DNA of 64,000 nt from an uncultured Flavobacteriales bacterium (GTDB lineage Bacteria > Bacteroidota > Bacteroidia > Flavobacteriales > BACL11): assembly GCA_905478765.1 (NCBI GenBank), contig CAJQJY010000002.1, positions 1 to 64,000 on the forward strand, read 5' to 3'. Shown piece after piece: positions 60,312-64,000 of the stretch. Numbering within the stretch: the first letter of the stretch is position 1; every line of letters begins with the position of its first letter. The notes below the pieces were generated by a model, which saw only the letters and a list, made by a program, of their open reading frames with translations, had not been told where the DNA came from and searched no databases. The translations under genes and the position numbers were made by a program.

Positions 60312-61712
60312 ATGACAAAAATAAAGTTTGGAACAGACGGTTGGAGAGCAATCATTGCAAAAGAGTATACTACTGATAATGTAGCAAGAGTAAGTATTGC
60401 TGTAGCTGATTGGTTAAATAAAAATAATGATAACCCTTCAGTAGTTATTGGACATGATTGTCGTTTTTCTGGTGAGATGTTTGCAGAAACTGCTGCAAAG
60501 GTTTTAGCATCAAAAGGTGTGTTGGTTAAAATTGCAAAAGACTTTGTTTCTACTCCTATGGTTTCCTTGGGTGTGGTAAAGGAAAAAGCTTCTTTGGGTG
60601 TTGTAATTACAGCTTCTCATAATCCACCTGCATATAATGGCTTTAAACTTAAAGGTGATTTTGGAGGCCCATTATTACCTGCTGATATTACTGATGTAGA
60701 AAATAGAATTCCTGAAAGTAATTCTGTTGATTTAGATGCAATTTCCATAGAAATTTTAGTTACTGAAGGAAAAATTATTTATGTTGATTTGGAAGAAATG
60801 TATTGCAAACATGCTGAGGAAAATTTTGATTTTGAAGCTATTAATAATTCTGGTCTGAATTTTGCTTATGATGCAATGTTTGGTTCTGGAATGAATGTAG
60901 TAAAACGCCTTTTGCCAAAAGCTACTTTATTGCATTGTGATGATAATCCTGGGTTTTTAGGTATTGCTCCTGAGCCAATTCATAGAAATTTACAAGAGTT
61001 TTCTGATTTGATGAAAAACAGTAACTTAGACTGTGGACTTGCCACTGATGGTGATGCTGATAGAATTGGACTTTATGATAGTAAAGGTAACTTTGTTGAT
61101 TCTCATCATATTATCCTTTTATTGATTCACTACATGGTAAAATATAAAGGAATGAAAGGAAAAGTAGTTACAGCATTTTCTTGTTCTGTAAAAGTTGAAC
61201 AAATGTGTGAGCATTATGGACTGGAACATGAAACTGTTCAGATTGGCTTTAAGCATATTGCAGGTAAAATGATAACAGAAGATGTATTGTTAGGTGGTGA
61301 AGAATCTGGTGGAATTGCTACTGCTGGCCATATTCCTGAGAGAGATGGTATTTGGATGGGATTAATATTGTTCGAGTTTATGGCTTCATCAGGTAAATCA
61401 TTGGAAGATTTAATTGAAGAAGTATATGAAATTGTTGGTCCTTTCTCTTTTGAGCGTATCGATCTACATATTGATAATGAAACTAAATTAAAAATTATTG
61501 AAGATTGTAAAAAAGGTAAGTTTACTAAGTTTGTTAAGTATGAAGTTGAAAGAATTGAAACAACTGATGGCTTCAAATTCTTCTTTGATGCTGACACTTG
61601 GTTAATGATTCGTCCTTCTGGAACTGAGCCTGTATTAAGAACTTATGCAGAGGCTTCAGATCAAGAGAAAGTATTTGATATTTTAGCTGATTGTAAAGCT
61701 ACAATCTTATAA
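60312..61712 (+). CDS. Phosphoglucomutase/phosphomannomutase family protein
   Basis: A 466-residue alpha-D-phosphohexomutase. Motifs in order: IKFGTDGWRAIIAKEYT (about 3-19), the phosphoserine loop VVITASHNPPAYNGFKLKG (about 98-116), the metal-binding DGDADRIGLYD (about 245-255), the sugar-binding GGEESGGIAT (about 333-342) and the phosphate-binding RPSGTEPVLRTYAE (about 435-448). All catalytic positions are intact. Which hexose phosphate it uses cannot be told. TAATTTTG about 21 nt upstream may be the -7 element. DUF2279 and Smr genes follow without gaps. Confidence 0.93.
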   Translation: MTKIKFGTDGWRAIIAKEYTTDNVARVSIAVADWLNKNNDNPSVVIGHDCRFSGEMFAETAAKVLASKGVLVKIAKDFVSTPMVSLGVVKEKASLGVVITASHNPPAYNGFKLKGDFGGPLLPADITDVENRIPESNSVDLDAISIEILVTEGKIIYVDLEEMYCKHAEENFDFEAINNSGLNFAYDAMFGSGMNVVKRLLPKATLLHCDDNPGFLGIAPEPIHRNLQEFSDLMKNSNLDCGLATDGDADRIGLYDSKGNFVDSHHIILLLIHYMVKYKGMKGKVVTAFSCSVKVEQMCEHYGLEHETVQIGFKHIAGKMITEDVLLGGEESGGIATAGHIPERDGIWMGLILFEFMASSGKSLEDLIEEVYEIVGPFSFERIDLHIDNETKLKIIEDCKKGKFTKFVKYEVERIETTDGFKFFFDADTWLMIRPSGTEPVLRTYAEASDQEKVFDILADCKATIL

Positions 61713-62627
61713 ATGAAACAGCTGTTTCTGATATTGTTTTCATGTATTTTATTTACTACAAATGCTCAGGATTTGAACATTTCTAAATTTGGTGATGATG
61801 GATCGTTAGTAGAGCAAGAATTTACTTTAAATAAAAAAAGAAGAAACACTCTTTTAATTTCAGAAGCAAGTGCTTATACAGTTGCCTTGGTTAGTTTAAA
61901 TCAACTTTGGTATGCTGATTATCCTAAGAGTAGTTTTCATTTTATAAATGATAATGAAGAATGGTTGCAAATGGATAAAATGGGGCATATGTCAACATCT
62001 TATTATTCAGGCGTTGCTGGAATTAAAGCTTATGAATGGGCAGGTTTTAGTCGTAGAAATGCTATTTGGTATGGAGGTATGACGGGTTCAATATTTCTAA
62101 CTGTTATTGAAATTCTAGATGGAATGTCAGAAGAATGGGGAGCATCACCTGGAGACTTAATTGCAAATACTACAGGTTCGCTATTAGCAATAGGGCAAGC
62201 ACTTAAATGGAACGAGCAAAGAATACAATTAAAGTATAGTTACAGTCCTTCTAATATAGCAGCCAAGAATCCAGAACAACTTGGGTCAAATCATTTAGAA
62301 AGAGCATTGAAAGATTATAACGGACAAACATATTGGTTTTCCTTAAATCTCAAGTCTTTATTTCATATAGTAAATCCAGAATTTCCGAGTTGGCTTAGTT
62401 TATCTTTAGGCTATGGTGCTGTTGAAATGGTAAATCCATATCAGAATGATGGTGATGCGCAAAGAAGTAGACAATTTTTAATGTCATTTGATGTTGATTT
62501 GAATAAGATTAAAACAAAAAACAAAACACTAAATTCTGTGTTGCATACTTTCGGGTTTTTAAAATTTCCTGCACCAGCAATCCTATATACAAATGGAAAT
62601 ATTTTTTTCCACTCAATTTATTACTAA
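61713..62627 (+). CDS. DUF2279 family envelope protein
   Basis: A 304-residue secreted or envelope protein with a signal peptide (about 1-18) and the DUF2279 (YfiM-like) region (about 45-165): NQLWYADYPKSSFHFINDNEEWLQMDKMGHMSTSYYSG and EILDGMSEEWGASPGDLIANTTGS. The histidine and aspartate residues are conserved in this family, but the function is unknown. The C-terminal half is beta-rich. It begins immediately after the mutase stop and overlaps the Smr gene by one base (TAATG). Confidence 0.82.
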   Translation: MKQLFLILFSCILFTTNAQDLNISKFGDDGSLVEQEFTLNKKRRNTLLISEASAYTVALVSLNQLWYADYPKSSFHFINDNEEWLQMDKMGHMSTSYYSGVAGIKAYEWAGFSRRNAIWYGGMTGSIFLTVIEILDGMSEEWGASPGDLIANTTGSLLAIGQALKWNEQRIQLKYSYSPSNIAAKNPEQLGSNHLERALKDYNGQTYWFSLNLKSLFHIVNPEFPSWLSLSLGYGAVEMVNPYQNDGDAQRSRQFLMSFDVDLNKIKTKNKTLNSVLHTFGFLKFPAPAILYTNGNIFFHSIYY

Positions 62628-63133
62628 TGGATTTTAATATTGGAGATAGAGTGCTTTTTAAGAAAGAAAACCTTAAAGGTGAAGTTGTAAAAATTAACTC
62701 TAGTTATAAACTTACTGTGCTTTCATCTGATGGTTTTGAACTTAAAGTAGATTTTAAAGATTTAGTTAAAATTGAGCAAGGGACTGATAAAGCGGCTTCT
62801 TATGGTGAATACACTTACACTAAGGATGTTGATAGAAGAACTTCTAAATCACAAAAAAGACAAAAAAGTCAAACAGTATTAAAAGTTGATTTACATATAG
62901 AATTGCTTACTTCCAACTTTTATTATTTGGATAATTTTGAAATTGTACAAATGCAGCTAAACGAATGTCATAAGAAGATTCAACAAGCGATAAATTCCAA
63001 TATTACAAAGCTTATTATAGTTCATGGAATAGGTGCTGGTGTTCTGAAATCAGAAGTGCATAAATTACTCAGAGATTATAAGCTTAGATTCTATTTGTCA
63101 AAAGATGCAGGTGCAACTGAAGTAATGATTTAA
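62627..63133 (+). CDS. Smr-domain protein (DUF2027-like N-terminus)
   Basis: A 168-residue protein. The N-terminal part (about 1-50, FNIGDRVLFKKENLKGEVVKINSSYKLTVLSSDGFELKVD) resembles the SH3-like region of DUF2027 proteins. The C-terminal Smr domain (about 85-168) has VDLHIELL (DxHxxxx) and LIIVHGIGAGVLKSEVHKLL (HGxGxG motif). Smr domains nick or bind nucleic acids in MutS2-type proteins; here the domain stands alone, with no MutS ATPase. The shorter N-terminus suggests a reduced DUF2027 form. Stop shared with the convergent thioredoxin-like gene (TTAA 63130-63133). Confidence 0.85.
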   Translation: MDFNIGDRVLFKKENLKGEVVKINSSYKLTVLSSDGFELKVDFKDLVKIEQGTDKAASYGEYTYTKDVDRRTSKSQKRQKSQTVLKVDLHIELLTSNFYYLDNFEIVQMQLNECHKKIQQAINSNITKLIIVHGIGAGVLKSEVHKLLRDYKLRFYLSKDAGATEVMI

Positions 63134-64000
63134 TTTACATCTAATCGGCTAATTATCTCAACTATTTGAGTGTGAGTAATCCTCTTTGCAATAATCTTTT
63201 TTTCTTTGTCAAGTAAGTAAATAACTGGAGTAGAATAGATGTCATATTTATCTCTCCAGTCGCTACTAGCTACAGGATTCCCTTCTTCATCATGATTAAT
63301 ATCAGCAACATTAGTCCAATCTCCAATCTTTTGTTTATTAATAAACTTTTTCCATTCTGTTTTATCAAACTCTGTAGCTACTGCAAATGTTTTGATGTTA
63401 TAGCCTGCATCAATTAGTGAATCAACATCATTTTTTACTTTTGGAATTTCTTTTTTACAATGCCCACAAGTTGGCCCGTAAAAAATAAGTACAGTATAAT
63501 CAGCATTTATTTCTTGTAATGTGTGTAGTTTTTCCAAAGTGTCTTTCATAAATGGTCTCCCGTAAAAGTCAAGAAACTCTGAGGCTTTTCTTCCTATTAA
63601 GTTTGGGGCTATTTTTTGTGCTCTATCTGCTATTTTAACTAGTTGAGTAGAGTCTACCCAATCACATTGATTTGTAATGTAATAATTTTCGACCATGTGT
63701 ACGAAAACTGCATCCATACCCATAATTTTTGATCTTTCATAAGTTGAGGTGATATAAGAAACTACATATTGGAAAATCTCACTATTAGCTCTTGAATGTT
63801 CAACTAAAACATCAGCAGATACATTAATAGAGTCAGGATGTTTAACGGTTAGTTTATCTAAATATTGATCCATTTTGCTGTAGAAAATAGGAGTTCTCAG
63901 CATTCTCTCATCAGAGAAGTCAATATTATCCCAAAAATGTTTTTTGTAAAAAAGGTATGGGAAAGTTTTATCAGGATTTCCTAAGGAATCTAGAGGTGAT
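63130..64000 (-). CDS. Thioredoxin-fold protein, N-terminus beyond the right edge
   Basis: The frame from the stop at 63130 stays open through the window edge; the ATG at 63903 is internal, because the upstream residues (SPLDSLGNPDKTFPYLFYKKHFWDNIDFSDE) continue a DUF5106-type helical region. The visible part has YKKHFWDNIDFSDERMLRTPIFYSKMDQYL, then a TlpA/AhpC-like thioredoxin domain with the active site YGPTCGHCKKEIP (C-x2-C). The C-terminal DIYSTPVIYLLDKEKKIIAKR has the cis-proline TP. It is probably an exported disulfide reductase of the type common in Bacteroidota. At least 290 residues. Confidence 0.87.
   Translation of the reverse strand, partial: SPLDSLGNPDKTFPYLFYKKHFWDNIDFSDERMLRTPIFYSKMDQYLDKLTVKHPDSINVSADVLVEHSRANSEIFQYVVSYITSTYERSKIMGMDAVFVHMVENYYITNQCDWVDSTQLVKIADRAQKIAPNLIGRKASEFLDFYGRPFMKDTLEKLHTLQEINADYTVLIFYGPTCGHCKKEIPKVKNDVDSLIDAGYNIKTFAVATEFDKTEWKKFINKQKIGDWTNVADINHDEEGNPVASSDWRDKYDIYSTPVIYLLDKEKKIIAKRITHTQIVEIISRLDVN

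Noticed and set aside
61238-61597. 119-residue antisense open frame in the phosphohexomutase gene
   Set aside because: It is a shadow of a well conserved coding region, Ser- and Pro-rich, with no independent signal.
1-64000. Mobile elements, prophage, CRISPR arrays, toxin-antitoxin or restriction genes
   Set aside because: No transposase, integrase, Cas protein, direct-repeat array, methyltransferase/endonuclease pair or small toxin gene was recognised; the only DNA methyltransferase-like motif (DPPY) belongs to RsmD.

Overview
The window is an AT-rich, gene-dense chromosomal segment from a member of the Bacteroidota, most likely a marine-type Flavobacteriales bacterium. Evidence for this: the promoter signature TAnnTTTG recurs upstream of genes; several secreted proteins end in type IX secretion (T9SS) sorting domains of type A or type B; there are two PorE-like TPR/PD40/OmpA proteins, a TonB-dependent receptor with a CarboxypepD_reg domain, and gene neighbourhoods typical of the phylum (DUF3822-rsmD-coaD, ddl/PASTA/rluD, zapA-6S RNA-rny, dapF-GNAT-mltG). 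The futalosine enzyme MqnE points to a menaquinone-respiring organism. I see no integrase, transposase, CRISPR array, phage gene or origin.

Layout. 1-3.1 kb: an incomplete secreted PKD protein, a Crp/Fnr-type regulator and a divergent oxidoreductase, tied together by two copies of the same 14-bp palindrome. 3.3-5.8 kb: leftward coaD-rsmD-DUF3822 group. 5.8-14 kb: acyltransferase, purL, a TonB-dependent receptor, a 4-TM protein with an ArsC-like phosphatase, and an M23 peptidase. 13.9-16.3 kb: ZapB-like coiled coil, zapA, a 6S RNA and ribonuclease Y. 16.3-22.7 kb: SPOR-like protein, ddl, PASTA protein, T9SS cargo, rluD and mqnE. 22.7-26 kb: secreted M43 protease and an MbnH/MbnP-like pair. 26-33 kb: priA, RluA-type synthase, panB, a long coiled-coil SPOR protein and a DUF4249-like lipoprotein. 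33-40 kb: dnaK, a type B T9SS cargo, a FabG-like reductase, a VWA membrane protein and prohibitin. 40-47.8 kb: hutI, aroC, lamin-tail protein, Na+/dicarboxylate-type symporter, the first PorE-like protein, rplS and trmD. 48-53 kb: TPR protein, second PorE-like protein, haem/choice-of-anchor protein, phosphoribosyltransferase and aroK. 53.2-53.5 kb: tRNA-Lys and tRNA-Leu. 53.5-64 kb: 3-hydroxybutyryl-CoA dehydrogenase, lipoprotein, pcm, dapF, GNAT, a seven-haem TPR cytochrome, mltG, a phosphohexomutase, DUF2279, Smr and a thioredoxin-fold protein running off the right edge.

Most of this is housekeeping: cell wall synthesis (ddl, dapF, mltG, M23, SPOR), cofactors (coaD, panB, mqnE), aromatic amino acids (aroC, aroK), RNA modification (rsmD, rluD, trmD) and protein quality control (dnaK, pcm). 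The less ordinary signals are regulatory: the symmetric palindrome/promoter arrangement at 1.2-2.0 kb, a composite upstream element shared by dnaK and trmD, promoter elements only 4-6 nt before start codons, and convergent gene pairs that share one TTAA for both stop codons. I did not identify a clearly novel multi-gene system. The best candidates for something undescribed are the Crp-like regulon at the left edge and the lipid-anchored di-haem/MbnP pair with its shared Cys motif.
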